DNA from: Deltaproteobacteria bacterium
Lineage (GTDB): Bacteria > Desulfobacterota > DSM-4660 > Desulfatiglandales > HGW-15
Assembly (NCBI GenBank): GCA_020060215.1
Contig: JAGVAP010000053.1
Location: forward strand, 90,342 to 154,341
Length of the DNA stretch: 64,000 nucleotides
Reading direction: 5' to 3'
Positions 16,068 to 24,327 of the stretch are shown here, piece after piece. Numbering within the stretch: the first letter of the stretch is position 1; the number at the start of each line of letters is the position of its first letter. The notes beneath the pieces are model-generated. The model was not told where the DNA came from. It searched no databases and saw only the letters and a list, made by a program, of their open reading frames with translations. The position numbers and the translations under genes are program-made.

Positions 16068-16799
16068 CTAAATGCGCGGCTTGTTCTCCGAAACAAAGAT
16101 TCTGGGATCCTGACGGGTCCCTTTTCTCCTCACCTCGAAGTGCAGGTGGGGTCCGGTGCTCCGGCCGGTGGACCCTACGGTCGCCAGCACGGCGCCCCTT
16201 CTGACCCATTCCCCTTCCTTGACCCTGTTTTCCAGGTTGTGTGCATAGAGTGTCGTAAGCCCCCCTCCGTGATCGAGTACGACGAGGTTGCCGTATCCTT
16301 CCCTGTAGCCGCTCTCGACGACCTTTCCCCGCGCCGGCGCGCGTATGGGGGTCCCTTCAGGGGCGGCGAGATCCATGCCCTGGTGATACTCCTCGTCCCC
16401 GTGGATCGGATCCTTTCTCCATCCGAACGGGGAAGAGAGACGCCCCCCGGGCAGGGGGTTCATCAGCGACGGAGCCCGGAGGTCCCTCATGTCCAGCGGC
16501 TCGAGCTCTCCCGGCTCGATACGCTCCTCTCTCCGGAACTGCCGGTAAAGGCGCTCTGCAAGGCTTTGGGGCCCGAGTCCGGCGATCTTCTTCGACATCT
16601 CCTGGTCGAGCATGGATTCGTAGATCTCCTCTCCCTGCCCACCATGGAACAGGTCGCATTTTTCCACGGTCCGCCTCATGCTCTTGAGCATCTCATTGGT
16701 GAAGACGGACTCGAATTCCCTGCAGGCCTTCTTGAGCTGTTCATCCCTGTCGGGGGGACGTTTCAGCTCGGCAACGGTCTGGCGGGGGGTGATCTTCAT
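16068..16799 (-). CDS. flgJ: FlgJ rod-binding domain fused to M23 peptidase
   Basis: 243 aa. Residues 15-90 match the FlgJ N-terminal rod-capping domain (LKKACREFESVFTNEMLKSMR, then YESMLDQEMSKKIA). Residues 115-240 are an M23 (LytM-like) endopeptidase with zinc ligands H139 and D143 (HQGMD), H187 (YAHN) and H218/H220 (HLHFEV), so it looks catalytically complete. In gamma- and betaproteobacteria the fused enzyme is a GH73 glucosaminidase instead. It probably cuts peptide crosslinks to let the rod pass the wall. No signal peptide is seen, as expected for flagellar type III export. It lies between flgI and flgN. Confidence 0.88.
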   Translation of the reverse strand: MKITPRQTVAELKRPPDRDEQLKKACREFESVFTNEMLKSMRRTVEKCDLFHGGQGEEIYESMLDQEMSKKIAGLGPQSLAERLYRQFRREERIEPGELEPLDMRDLRAPSLMNPLPGGRLSSPFGWRKDPIHGDEEYHQGMDLAAPEGTPIRAPARGKVVESGYREGYGNLVVLDHGGGLTTLYAHNLENRVKEGEWVRRGAVLATVGSTGRSTGPHLHFEVRRKGTRQDPRIFVSENKPRI

Positions 16800-16808
16800 T
16801 TCTTCCTC

Positions 16809-17924
16809 CTAGATGATCTCCAGCTCCGCATGCAGGGCCCCGCTCGCCTTGATGGCCTGGAAGACCGCGATCAGATCCCTCGGGGAGACCCCGATTGCGT
16901 TCAGCGCCTTGACCACATCCCCCAGGCTTACCGTCTCCGGCAGGTGGACGAGCTTGTTGTGCTCCTCCGAGACATTGACCTGGCTGTCGTTCGTCACGAC
17001 CGTCTGACCCTGGCCGAAAGGCAGGGGCTGGCTGACATCCTTTCTCTCCTTGATCTGAACGCTCAGGTTCCCGTGGGCGATACCGACCGAAGAGATCCGC
17101 ACGTTTTCCCCCAGGACGACCGTCCCTGTGCGCTCGTCCAGGATGATCTTCGCCTTTGCGTCCGGCTGGATCTCGATCTGTTCGAGGGCCGAGACCAGGC
17201 TGACGAGATTGCCTCTCTTGGCTTCACGCACGTTGACCCGAACCGTTCCGGCGTCCGGGGCGTGGGCCGATATCCCGGGAAAAGCGCTGTTCACCGCCTG
17301 CGAGATCCGCTTGGCCGTGGTGAAATCGGGGTTGTTCAAGGAGATGACGAGATCCTCGATCATGTTGAAGTCGAAGGGGATCTCTCTTTCCACGATCGCG
17401 CCTGCGGGGATTCTCGCCACCGTGGGGTGGTTCTTCTTGACCCCTCCGCCCGCCTCCCCGGAGGCCGAAAACCCCCCCACCAGGATCGGACCCTGCGCAA
17501 GCGCATAGACCTGGTTGTCCACCCCTTTGAGCATGGTCATGAGCAGGGTACCGCCTTGCAGGCTCTTGGCATCCCCGACGGAGGAGACCAGCACATCCAG
17601 CTTGTTCCCCACCCTTGCAAACGGAGGCAGATGAGCCGTGACCATCACCGCCGCCACGTTGGCCACCTTCACCTGCTCCGGCAGGGCGTGGATCCCCAGA
17701 CGCTCCAGCATGTTGACCAGGGACTGGACCGTGAACTTGGTGCCGGTCCCGTCACCCGTGCCGTTGAGGCCCACCACCAGCCCGTAACCGATCAGCTCGT
17801 TGCGCCTCGCGCCCTTGAGAGAGGCGATGTCCTTGATCCTGGCGCCGAAGGCATCGGCGGAGACCATCCACACGCCCGCCAGGGTCGTCAGGAATAACAC
17901 CATCGTTCTGATCGCACGCTTCAT
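16809..17924 (-). CDS. flgI: Flagellar P-ring protein FlgI
   Basis: 371 aa with an N-terminal Sec signal peptide (hydrophobic core at about 8-22, cleavage near DAFGA). The FlgI core is recognisable: ARIKDIASLKGARRNELIGYGLVVGL-type opening, then GLNGTGDGT and LLMTMLKGVDNQVYALAQG. FlgI forms the periplasmic P ring around the rod in the peptidoglycan layer. It is preceded by flgH (12 bp) and followed by flgJ (9 bp). The L and P rings imply a Gram-negative envelope. Confidence 0.96.
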   Translation of the reverse strand: MKRAIRTMVLFLTTLAGVWMVSADAFGARIKDIASLKGARRNELIGYGLVVGLNGTGDGTGTKFTVQSLVNMLERLGIHALPEQVKVANVAAVMVTAHLPPFARVGNKLDVLVSSVGDAKSLQGGTLLMTMLKGVDNQVYALAQGPILVGGFSASGEAGGGVKKNHPTVARIPAGAIVEREIPFDFNMIEDLVISLNNPDFTTAKRISQAVNSAFPGISAHAPDAGTVRVNVREAKRGNLVSLVSALEQIEIQPDAKAKIILDERTGTVVLGENVRISSVGIAHGNLSVQIKERKDVSQPLPFGQGQTVVTNDSQVNVSEEHNKLVHLPETVSLGDVVKALNAIGVSPRDLIAVFQAIKASGALHAELEII

Positions 17925-17936
17925 GGTTCCCCCCCC

Positions 17937-18683
17937 CTAGAAGGGCCAGACATAATCGACGAATCGCATCAACCATCCCGGCCGCTGTTTGTCGCTGATG
18001 GAACCGCTTCCGGAATAGGCGATCCGGGCATCGGCGATATAGCTGGAGAGGATGGTGTTGTCCGGGGAGATATCCTCCGGCCGTATCATCCCGGTGAGGG
18101 TGATGACCTGGTTCTCCATATTGACCCGGACTTCGCGGGTGCCCATGATAAAGAGGTTCCCCTCGGGGGTCACCGATGTCACCCTGGCGGTGATCGACGC
18201 GGTCATGCTCTCGTCCCGCTTGGTCTCTCCCTCCCCTTCAAACCCGTTGTCCATATTGGCCTTGAAAAGGCTGTCGGTGTCCAGGGCGGCCCGGACCTTC
18301 TTGTTTCCCAGGGAAGCGATCTCCTTGATCTTGGTCTCCCACCCCAGGGAGTTGCCGATCCCCGCATCGATGGAGGAGGATCTGGAGGTCTTCGTGTTGG
18401 CCTTCTTGCTGGCCTTGGCGGATTCCGCAATGTTCACGGTCACGAGGTCCCCCACCTCACGGGCGCGGAGGTCCCTGAAAAGGCCTTTGTGCCCGCTCCC
18501 CCTCCAGAGGCTCCCGTCGAGGGGGGCCTCCATGACGGGAAGCCCGACCTCCAGGGGAGGCCCCTCCGGGATGTACTTCGCCGACCGGTCCGACCCCAGC
18601 GACGGGATGGTCCCGCACCCGGCCACGGCAGCGAGCATGACCACCGTCCCTGTGATTCGCACAAACCTCGATCTGATCTTCAT
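17937..18683 (-). CDS. flgH: Flagellar L-ring lipoprotein FlgH
   Basis: 248 aa from the ATG at 18683 with AAGGAG upstream. The lipobox is AVAGC with lipidated Cys at residue 23. FlgH blocks follow: SLWRGSGHKGLFRDLRA, VGDLVTVNIAES and the C-terminal IRPEDISPDNTILSSYIADA. FlgH forms the outer-membrane L ring. A longer in-frame ATG at 18731 overlaps the flgA stop and would bury the signal peptide. Confidence 0.95.
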   Translation of the reverse strand: MKIRSRFVRITGTVVMLAAVAGCGTIPSLGSDRSAKYIPEGPPLEVGLPVMEAPLDGSLWRGSGHKGLFRDLRAREVGDLVTVNIAESAKASKKANTKTSRSSSIDAGIGNSLGWETKIKEIASLGNKKVRAALDTDSLFKANMDNGFEGEGETKRDESMTASITARVTSVTPEGNLFIMGTREVRVNMENQVITLTGMIRPEDISPDNTILSSYIADARIAYSGSGSISDKQRPGWLMRFVDYVWPF

Positions 18684-18730
18684 CGCTCCTTCTCTCCTCT
18701 CCATTGCACGCCCGGGACCTTGCGACCGCA

Positions 18731-19717
18731 TCAGAAGCTCACCTCCACCGTCCCGGGCCCCGTCACCGTCGCATAGATCTCCTTGCCGCTGCTCAGGTTC
18801 ACCACCCGGACCTCCTCCCCCATGCGGCCGTCTTCAACCGCCTTCCCACTGGTGCTCACCCGTATCAGGTCGTTGGCGGCCACGATCAGGACGCGGTTTC
18901 CCTTCTTGACCACCGGGGGATCCTCGAGCATCTGGGCGCCGATCGGTTGTCCCGCCTGGATGCTGCGTACCGCCTTTTTGCCGATCGCATCCTCCAGGAC
19001 GGTCAGGACATCCCTCTGCAGCTGAACGCTCTGCTCATGGACCAGTTGGACGTCCTCTCTGGAGACCACCTGGCCGGACCCGATCTTCCTGGCCGCCCTG
19101 ACCACCGCCTGCCTCAGGGTGACCTTACCGCTTACCGGCACATTCCGGACCTGTTTCCCGTCCACGAAGAAGTTGATCGTCAAGGCCACGTGGCCCAGGT
19201 ACCGATCACTCCCCCTGTCCCAGATCTCCCATCGGACCTTGCCTTCGGGGAGGGCGACGGATTCGGGGACATCCATCTTCTCGAATTCCATCTTTTCCGG
19301 ATCCCACGCGGAGTGGGTCCGGACATGCTCCTTGAAGATCCGCTCCAGCTGCTCCGAAGAAACGATGCTGGCGCTCCGGCGAACGCTCACGGCCGGGGGG
19401 ATCTCGAGCCGGATGTCATCCCCCTTTCCGGATACGGCCGCCCCGATCTTGTATTGGAGAAAACTGCGGTTCAGGCTGACCGCGTTGCCGGGAGACGGGG
19501 CGGAGGCGACCTCGATCCGGGAAAGACCGTCCACGCGCGAATCCGACTCCGGTGTGAAGGTGGCGATATGCCCCAGGGTGACCGTTCCCCCCCTTACCGT
19601 CACATCCTCCCGTACCTTGACCTCCAGCCCTTCCCCGGCCCACGCCCCTGCGACGAAGAGGAGGAGGAGAACCGCGGATCCGAAGAGCGTTGCCGGTCTT
19701 CTCTTGGAAAGGCTCAT
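18731..19717 (-). CDS. flgA: P-ring assembly chaperone FlgA
   Basis: 328 aa, longer than the ~220 aa of E. coli FlgA but usual for this group. It has a Sec signal peptide (cleavage near GAWAG). The C-terminal SAF/FlgA domain is recognisable from VTLRQAVVRAARKIGSGQVVSREDVQLV onwards, through AGQPIGAQMLEDPPVVKKG to the end. FlgA is the periplasmic chaperone for FlgI. It lies 8 bp after flgG and about 48 bp before flgH, giving the common flgG-flgA-flgH order. Confidence 0.92.
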   Translation of the reverse strand: MSLSKRRPATLFGSAVLLLLFVAGAWAGEGLEVKVREDVTVRGGTVTLGHIATFTPESDSRVDGLSRIEVASAPSPGNAVSLNRSFLQYKIGAAVSGKGDDIRLEIPPAVSVRRSASIVSSEQLERIFKEHVRTHSAWDPEKMEFEKMDVPESVALPEGKVRWEIWDRGSDRYLGHVALTINFFVDGKQVRNVPVSGKVTLRQAVVRAARKIGSGQVVSREDVQLVHEQSVQLQRDVLTVLEDAIGKKAVRSIQAGQPIGAQMLEDPPVVKKGNRVLIVAANDLIRVSTSGKAVEDGRMGEEVRVVNLSSGKEIYATVTGPGTVEVSF

Positions 19718-19725
19718 TCCCTCAC

Positions 19726-20511
19726 CTACCTTTTGATGTTGTTGGCCATCTGCATCATCTCGTCCGCCGCCCGTATGGATTTGGAGGAGATCTCGTAGGC
19801 CCGCTGGCCTGCGATCATGTTCACCATCTCCTCCACCACATCCACGTTCGACATCTCCAGGTAACCTTGCGCGACGGACCCAAGACCGTTCACGTTCGGA
19901 TTTCCCTCCACGGGCGTGCCTGAGGCGTCCGTGGGGCGGAACTTGTTGCCCCCGACGCTCAGGAGGCCCGCATCGTTCGCAAAGCTGTAGAGGGTGAGCT
20001 GACCGCTCGCCAGCGGGGTGAGCCCGTCGGCGCCCATCGCCTCCATCATTCCCCCGGAATCGATCGTGAATGTCACGGTCTCCGGCGGGATCGAGAACTC
20101 CGGCTGCAGCCGCTCTCCTTCCGAGGTCACGATGTACCCCTCCTTGTCCATCTTGAAGGCCCCCGCCCTCATGTACAGCTCTTCCCCATTGCTCAGGATC
20201 TTGAAGAACCCCTTTCCCTCGATGGCGATATCCAGGGGGTTCCTGGTCTGCACGTAGTCGCCCTGGGAGAAGATCTTCTGCACCGAAACCGGCTTCGTCC
20301 CCATACCGATCTGGATGCCGGTGGGGAGCTGGCCCCCCGCGCTGGTCGAGGCCCCCGGCGCCCTCAGCGTCTGGTAGAGGAGGTCCACGAAGTCGGGGCG
20401 GCTTTTCTTGAACCCCCCGGTGTTGACGTTGGCCAGGTTATTGGCGATCACATCCATGTTCAGTTTCTGTGCCTCCATCCCGGAAGCCGATGTCCAGAGA
20501 CTCCTTATCAT
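19726..20511 (-). CDS. flgG: Distal rod protein FlgG
   Basis: 261 aa, the standard FlgG length. MIRSLWTSASGMEAQKLNMDVIANNLANVNT is the classic N-terminus (rod/hook signature ANNLANVNT), and SNVDVVEEMVNMIAGQRAYE with the terminal ADEMMQMANN helix is the C-terminus. FlgG builds the distal rod through the P and L rings. It follows flgF, another rod protein, with a 66-bp gap. Confidence 0.97.
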   Translation of the reverse strand: MIRSLWTSASGMEAQKLNMDVIANNLANVNTGGFKKSRPDFVDLLYQTLRAPGASTSAGGQLPTGIQIGMGTKPVSVQKIFSQGDYVQTRNPLDIAIEGKGFFKILSNGEELYMRAGAFKMDKEGYIVTSEGERLQPEFSIPPETVTFTIDSGGMMEAMGADGLTPLASGQLTLYSFANDAGLLSVGGNKFRPTDASGTPVEGNPNVNGLGSVAQGYLEMSNVDVVEEMVNMIAGQRAYEISSKSIRAADEMMQMANNIKR

Positions 20512-20577
20512 CCCTTCTTCCTCCTTTGACCCTTCCGCTTTAGCCGGACGCGGCGAGAAGCCGACCGGTCGCCGGGC

Positions 20578-21315
20578 TTATCTCAATCGGCTGACCTCGT
20601 TGACCGCCCGCTGATTGAGGCCGTCGATCACCTGGATCGTCTTCTGATAACTCTCAAATGCGCGAAGAGAATGGATCATCCCGACCATCTCCTCGACGAT
20701 GTTCACGTTCGACAGTTCGATATATCCCTGCTCGATCCTGGTCTCGGGCTGGGGTGCGATCTCCGGCTCGTCGGACGTCTGCAGGAACATGCCGTTCCCC
20801 GCCTTGAAAAGCCCGTCATAGCTTTCGAAATCGGCCAGTTCGATCTGTCCCGCCTGGGAACCGTCCACGAACACGATCCCCTGGCCGTCCACGCTGATAT
20901 CCCCCCCCTGGATGGTGATCGGCCCGCCTCCACCCAGGACCCTGTACCCCTCCTGGGTCGTCAGGGCGCCCTCTCCATCCAGGATGAAGTTTCCCCTGCG
21001 TGTGTACCGAATCCCCTCCGGGGTATCGACCTTGAAGAACCCTTTCCCGTGGACGGCGAAATCCAGGGTGTTGCCGGTCTTCCGGAAATCCCCCTGGGTA
21101 TGGTCCGACTTGATCCTGATCAGGGCCGGGTCCGCAGGCTCGCTCCTCAGACCCCTGCGCCTCCTCTCCTCGACGCCGACGAGGACTTCCTGGAAAGAGA
21201 TCCTGTCCTTCTTGAAACCGAAGACCGACGAGTTCGCGAGGTTGCTGGAGATGGTGTCCATTCTCATCTCTTCTTTGAGACAGCCCCTGACCACATCGAG
21301 AATGCCGTTGACCAT
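20578..21315 (-). CDS. flgF: Proximal rod protein FlgF
   Basis: 245 aa. The N-terminal ISSNLANSSVFGFKKDR and the C-terminal SNVNIVEEMVGMIHSLRAFESYQK are rod-protein motifs. The central TLDFAVHGKGFFKVDTPEG-type block (seen here as DFAVHGKGFFKVDT) is common to FlgE/F/G. The order flgF-flgG and the shorter, less conserved N-terminus point to FlgF rather than a second FlgG. First gene of the flgF-G-A-H-I-J-N-K-L-csrA-fliW block, with a sigma-54 site 47 bp upstream. Confidence 0.9.
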   Translation of the reverse strand: MVNGILDVVRGCLKEEMRMDTISSNLANSSVFGFKKDRISFQEVLVGVEERRRRGLRSEPADPALIRIKSDHTQGDFRKTGNTLDFAVHGKGFFKVDTPEGIRYTRRGNFILDGEGALTTQEGYRVLGGGGPITIQGGDISVDGQGIVFVDGSQAGQIELADFESYDGLFKAGNGMFLQTSDEPEIAPQPETRIEQGYIELSNVNIVEEMVGMIHSLRAFESYQKTIQVIDGLNQRAVNEVSRLR

Positions 21316-21362
21316 AATGCCTCCAACCGGATCGTCTGTTCATCGCAACGGCCACTTGGAGT

Positions 21363-21378
21363 AGCAAAAGCCGTACCA
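21363..21378 (-). promoter_or_regulatory. Predicted sigma-54 promoter of the flgF block
   Basis: Minus-strand sequence TGGTACGGCTTTTGCT has GG at -24, GC at -12 and exactly 10 bp between them. The start of transcription would be near 21352, and the flgF ATG is at 21315. Confidence 0.82.
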
Positions 21379-21790
21379 GGAGGGTTCGTGATTTCCTGGA
21401 GCTAAGCATCTGCAATTTCTCGCTGTTTTTTCCCCCGCCCTTCGACCCCACCAGACGCTTAGGCCCGAGGTGAACGGTTTTCCGGCGGGCGTGGAAATTT
21501 TTGCCTGTCTGAAGGGTGCGGAGGCTGGAGGGGCGTCCGCTTCGCTCCACTGCTGGTTTGAGGCGGTAAGGCTCTCATGGCGCGCCGGTGAAACTTGCGG
21601 CCGCGGGAGGAGAATGGTATCCTTTCTCAATGCAGGTCTACGGCTGCAAGCAAACCCGGCCGCGAAGACACGAAGACACCGGAAAGTCATTTCGTTTTCT
21701 TCGTGTCTTGGTGCCTTCGTGGCAGATCTTCTCCGCAGAACCCAGAGAGGTCCCAACCTGTGCCTAAAATCCCGGGAGAGGAGGTGTCGC
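21379..21790. other. Divergent intergenic region, flgF / cyclic-nucleotide-binding gene
   Basis: The region contains the sigma-54 activator landing zone for flgF and the family A palindrome at 21658-21723. I see no clear promoter for the plus-strand gene and no additional ORF with a good ribosome-binding site. Confidence 0.4.
21658..21723. repeat. Palindromic intergenic repeat, family A copy 3
   Basis: The left arm runs GCCGCGAAGACACGAAGACAC and the right arm is its near-inverse ending CTTCGTGGC. It is followed by AGATCTTC like copy 2. This copy lies in a divergent, not a convergent, gap. Confidence 0.75.
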
Positions 21791-22303
21791 ATGAAGGAGG
21801 GCAGTCCCCTTTCACAGAGCAGGATGAAGGAAGCGATCACGGATTTCCTCATGACATTCTCTTTCTTCGACAGCCTGGATGAGCGGGACCTGACGCTGGT
21901 CTCCCGGCATCTTCACCTCTTTGAGATCGATCCGGGCAAGGTCGTGTTCAGGGAGGGAGACAAGGGCGATTGTGTCTACTTCGTCCTGGAAGGAGAATTG
22001 GATGTCTTCAAGGAGGCCGCGTCCACCGGCAGGGCGGGCGCCGAACGGGTCAGGATCACGACCCTGACCAGGGGGAGATCCATCGGTGAGATGTCGGTGA
22101 TCGACCGCACTCCTCGATCGGCAACGGTAAAGGCCCGCACGAGATCCATCCTGGTGGGGTTGAAACTGGAGGGATTCGACTTCATCTGCGAAGAGCACCC
22201 CAGGGTCGGCATCAAGATCCTCAAGGGGATCTCCCGGCTCCTGAGCATGAACATGCGAAAGACCTCGTCCCGGCTGGCCGACTATCTCCTCCCCATGGGA
22301 TAG
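21791..22303 (+). CDS. Cyclic nucleotide-binding domain protein (CRP-type, no HTH)
   Basis: 170 aa from the ATG at 21791, with GAGAGGAGG about 7-8 nt upstream. One cNMP-binding domain spans roughly residues 20-145: FFDSLDERDLTLVSRHLHLF, EGDKGDCVYFVLEGELDVF, and the phosphate-binding cassette region IGEMSVIDRTPRSATVKA. The last 25 residues are helical, with no DNA-binding motif, so it is not a transcription factor of CRP layout. Its ligand is unknown: the cassette lacks the full GELALL/RxA cAMP pattern, having GEMSVID and RSATVK. It is oriented opposite to the flagellar block, and a motility role is not shown. Confidence 0.8.
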   Translation: MKEGSPLSQSRMKEAITDFLMTFSFFDSLDERDLTLVSRHLHLFEIDPGKVVFREGDKGDCVYFVLEGELDVFKEAASTGRAGAERVRITTLTRGRSIGEMSVIDRTPRSATVKARTRSILVGLKLEGFDFICEEHPRVGIKILKGISRLLSMNMRKTSSRLADYLLPMG

Positions 22304-22380
22304 GGAACGCATGGGGAAAAGGGCACAGGGCAAAGCGGGGTTTGCGCTATGCGACATGCCCTTTGCGCCATGCGACCCCC
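22303..22380. repeat. GGGCATxxCGCATA-type degenerate microrepeat (family E)
   Basis: A string of related words (GGGCACAGGGCAAAGC, GCGCTATGCGACATGCCC, TTTGCGCCATGCGACC) with partial dyad symmetry lies between the cNMP gene and the convergent FlhB-like gene. A related piece (TTGCGCCATGCTCCATGCCC) is at 58110-58129. Confidence 0.55.
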
Positions 22381-22408
22381 GGCGGTCGCTTTCCGCGAGG
22401 GAAGCGGT

Positions 22409-22687
22409 CTACTTCCCCATCTTGCGGTTCAACCGATAGACGAAGGCCAGGATCTCTGCGACGGCCTTGTAGAGCTGCGGCGGGATCTCTTCATGGAAGT
22501 CCAGCTCCATCAGGGCGCCCACCAGGTCAGGATCCTCGTGGAGCGGCACTCCTTCCTTCCTGGCAAGCTCGATGATGCGCTCCGCGATCGCCCTGGCGCC
22601 TTTCGCGGTTACCTTGGGAGCCCGGTCGCGGTGGGGGTCGTATTTGAGCGCCACCGCCCGTCTGAATCGATCGTCCCTCCCCTTCAT
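22409..22687 (-). CDS. Solitary FlhB C-terminal-domain protein
   Basis: 92 aa. The product aligns with the cytoplasmic C-terminal part of FlhB immediately after the autocleavage site: RRAVALKYDPHRDRAPKVTAKGA, IIELARKEGVPLHEDP, and EEIPPQLYKAVAEILAFVYRL. The full FlhB at 30329 ends with the same blocks. The NPTH cleavage motif and all membrane helices are absent. Such FlhB-like stand-alone proteins (FlhX/YlqH class) occur in several phyla and are thought to replace or modulate the cleaved FlhB C fragment. It directly follows the FliK-like gene with a 9-bp gap. Confidence 0.88.
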   Translation of the reverse strand: MKGRDDRFRRAVALKYDPHRDRAPKVTAKGARAIAERIIELARKEGVPLHEDPDLVGALMELDFHEEIPPQLYKAVAEILAFVYRLNRKMGK

Positions 22688-22696
22688 GAACGACTC

Positions 22697-23749
22697 TCAA
22701 ACCACCAGGTTGATGGAATCCAAAGGGGCTGTCATGCCCTCGGAATCGTTTTCCCCGACGACGCACACCAGCGGGCCCGGCAAGAGCCCCTGGTCTTTCA
22801 ATCCACGCTCCAGGAGAGGCAGGCTCGTTCGCACCCGCTCGGCCTTCTGCTCATCAGAGACTTCGAACCTGACGGTGATCGTGGATTCCAGGATCGAGGC
22901 GGTGACTCTGGTGGGACCGAGATGGGTGAAATCCAGGAGCATGGAAAACCGGGTCTCCTTCTCCTTCATGTTCCTTCTGAGATAGAGTTCGGCCCCGTTA
23001 AATCCTTCCTCTGTTCTCCCGGGAACGAAGAGGTACCAGCATCCCTCCTCCCGGATCAGATCACGGTTCTCCAGCTGCATCTTCTGGATAAGATCAAGGG
23101 CTTCATCCACCTTCCTGCCGGCCGTCTCGATCTCCGGCATCTCCTGCCTCTCGGCCTTGAGGGACTTCTTTAGATCCAGGAGCATTCCCTTGAGGTCATT
23201 GCCCGCTCTCTTCCTCCAGTCGGCCTTGAACCCCTGCAGCAGGGACCGGGCGACCTTGCCCTCCCAGAAAAGGCCCCCCTCTGCAACGAACCGCGAGAGC
23301 CACGACGCCGGATCACGGCCCGGCCCGCCGTAAACCGTGGAGGGGAGCGCCTGAGTCAGGTTTCTCAGGATGGCGGAGGTGTTCGCAGAAAGATCTTTGG
23401 CGGACAATGCGGAGGTCAGCTCGGACACGAGGGCCGGGATTCTTTCCGCTCCCTTTTCGGCATAGCTCGGCCTGCAAGGGTGCGGCGCGGCCCTGCCCAG
23501 AACGGCGGGCCGGTCCTTGCCGGCGGCGATCTTCACCAGGAAATCGTACCGCTCCCCTTCCCTGACGGGCACCCTGGTGACGGCGCGGAAAGTGGCCCCT
23601 CCCGATCGGACCAGGACCTCCCCCCTGCCGAGATCGCGGAGAACCTCGCCTCGAATCACCTCCCCCCTCTTGAGGGCGGCAATCGTCCTGTCCGGGGATT
23701 TGCCTCCGGCGGACGTGGGGTTTTCAGTGGAACCGATTCGCGTGATCAT
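22697..23749 (-). CDS. FliK-like / flagellar hook-length control family protein (second copy)
   Basis: 350 aa from the ATG at 23749, which overlaps the upstream stop as ATGA. The N-terminal part has a small beta-domain (GEVIRGEVLRDLGRGEVLVRSGG, VREGERYDFLVKI). The middle is helical and low in conservation. The C-terminus (about 270-345) resembles the FliK C-terminal domain: RFSMLLDFTHLGPTRVTASI, TVRFEVSDEQKAE and RTSLPLLERGLKDQGL. FliK measures the hook and switches export specificity through the FlhB C domain. A canonical fliK is at 40991, so this is a divergent second copy; its position directly before a solitary FlhB C domain supports the reading. The function is inferred. Confidence 0.6.
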   Translation of the reverse strand: MITRIGSTENPTSAGGKSPDRTIAALKRGEVIRGEVLRDLGRGEVLVRSGGATFRAVTRVPVREGERYDFLVKIAAGKDRPAVLGRAAPHPCRPSYAEKGAERIPALVSELTSALSAKDLSANTSAILRNLTQALPSTVYGGPGRDPASWLSRFVAEGGLFWEGKVARSLLQGFKADWRKRAGNDLKGMLLDLKKSLKAERQEMPEIETAGRKVDEALDLIQKMQLENRDLIREEGCWYLFVPGRTEEGFNGAELYLRRNMKEKETRFSMLLDFTHLGPTRVTASILESTITVRFEVSDEQKAERVRTSLPLLERGLKDQGLLPGPLVCVVGENDSEGMTAPLDSINLVV

Positions 23750-24213
23750 GGACGTTCCGGCGGCCACAGCTTCATCATCAATTCGATCTCACCCTGGGAG
23801 ATCCCCAGGTGCCTGGCGATCTCCTCCTTCTGCAAGCCCTTGGCAAGCAAGGCATAGATCGAGGTCCTGGTCTTTTCCGGATCTCGGGGTTCGGTGGGAG
23901 CCGGGGACAGACCACGGCCGATCTCCGGGAGGATGGCGGAGATCCGGCCGCAGCTCTCATCCGCCTGTTTCAGTGCCTGGTCCAGCTGGGTGAGGATCCG
24001 ACTGCTGAGCTCTTTCTTTTCGTTGAGGTTGGCCTCCAGGACGCGACCGATCTCTCTCATCTCCGCCAGGATGGCCTCGGCCCTGGTGACGGCCTGCTCA
24101 TGTTCGCGGAAGGAGCCGTCCCGCCTGGAAAAGGCCCTCAAGAACCAGAGGAGAAGGGCCACCATGAGGAGGTCGAGGAAGACCTGGGCGCCGATCCAGA
24201 AATGGGGTGACAT
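23746..24213 (-). CDS. Membrane-anchored coiled-coil protein with C-terminal HTH-like segment (DUF2802-like)
   Basis: 155 aa. A transmembrane helix at about 8-27 is followed by a coiled coil (about 35-90) and, after a linker, a C-terminal helix-turn-helix-like stretch: SIYALLAKGLQKEEIARHLGISQGEIELMMKL. This layout is seen in DUF2802/DUF6115 proteins often found at flagellar loci downstream of fliA. The HTH-like part may bind protein rather than DNA because the protein is membrane-anchored. Function unknown. Confidence 0.65.
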   Translation of the reverse strand: MSPHFWIGAQVFLDLLMVALLLWFLRAFSRRDGSFREHEQAVTRAEAILAEMREIGRVLEANLNEKKELSSRILTQLDQALKQADESCGRISAILPEIGRGLSPAPTEPRDPEKTRTSIYALLAKGLQKEEIARHLGISQGEIELMMKLWPPERP

Positions 24214-24327
24214 GATCGCTCCAGAACGAGGGTGATAATCAGTGTGTACAGCGTTCAGTGTTGGAGGAAGTACCTTTCCGTTCGTCCCCGGTGGTCTGCA
24301 CCTCTTTGATCCCCGTCCGGTTCGGTG

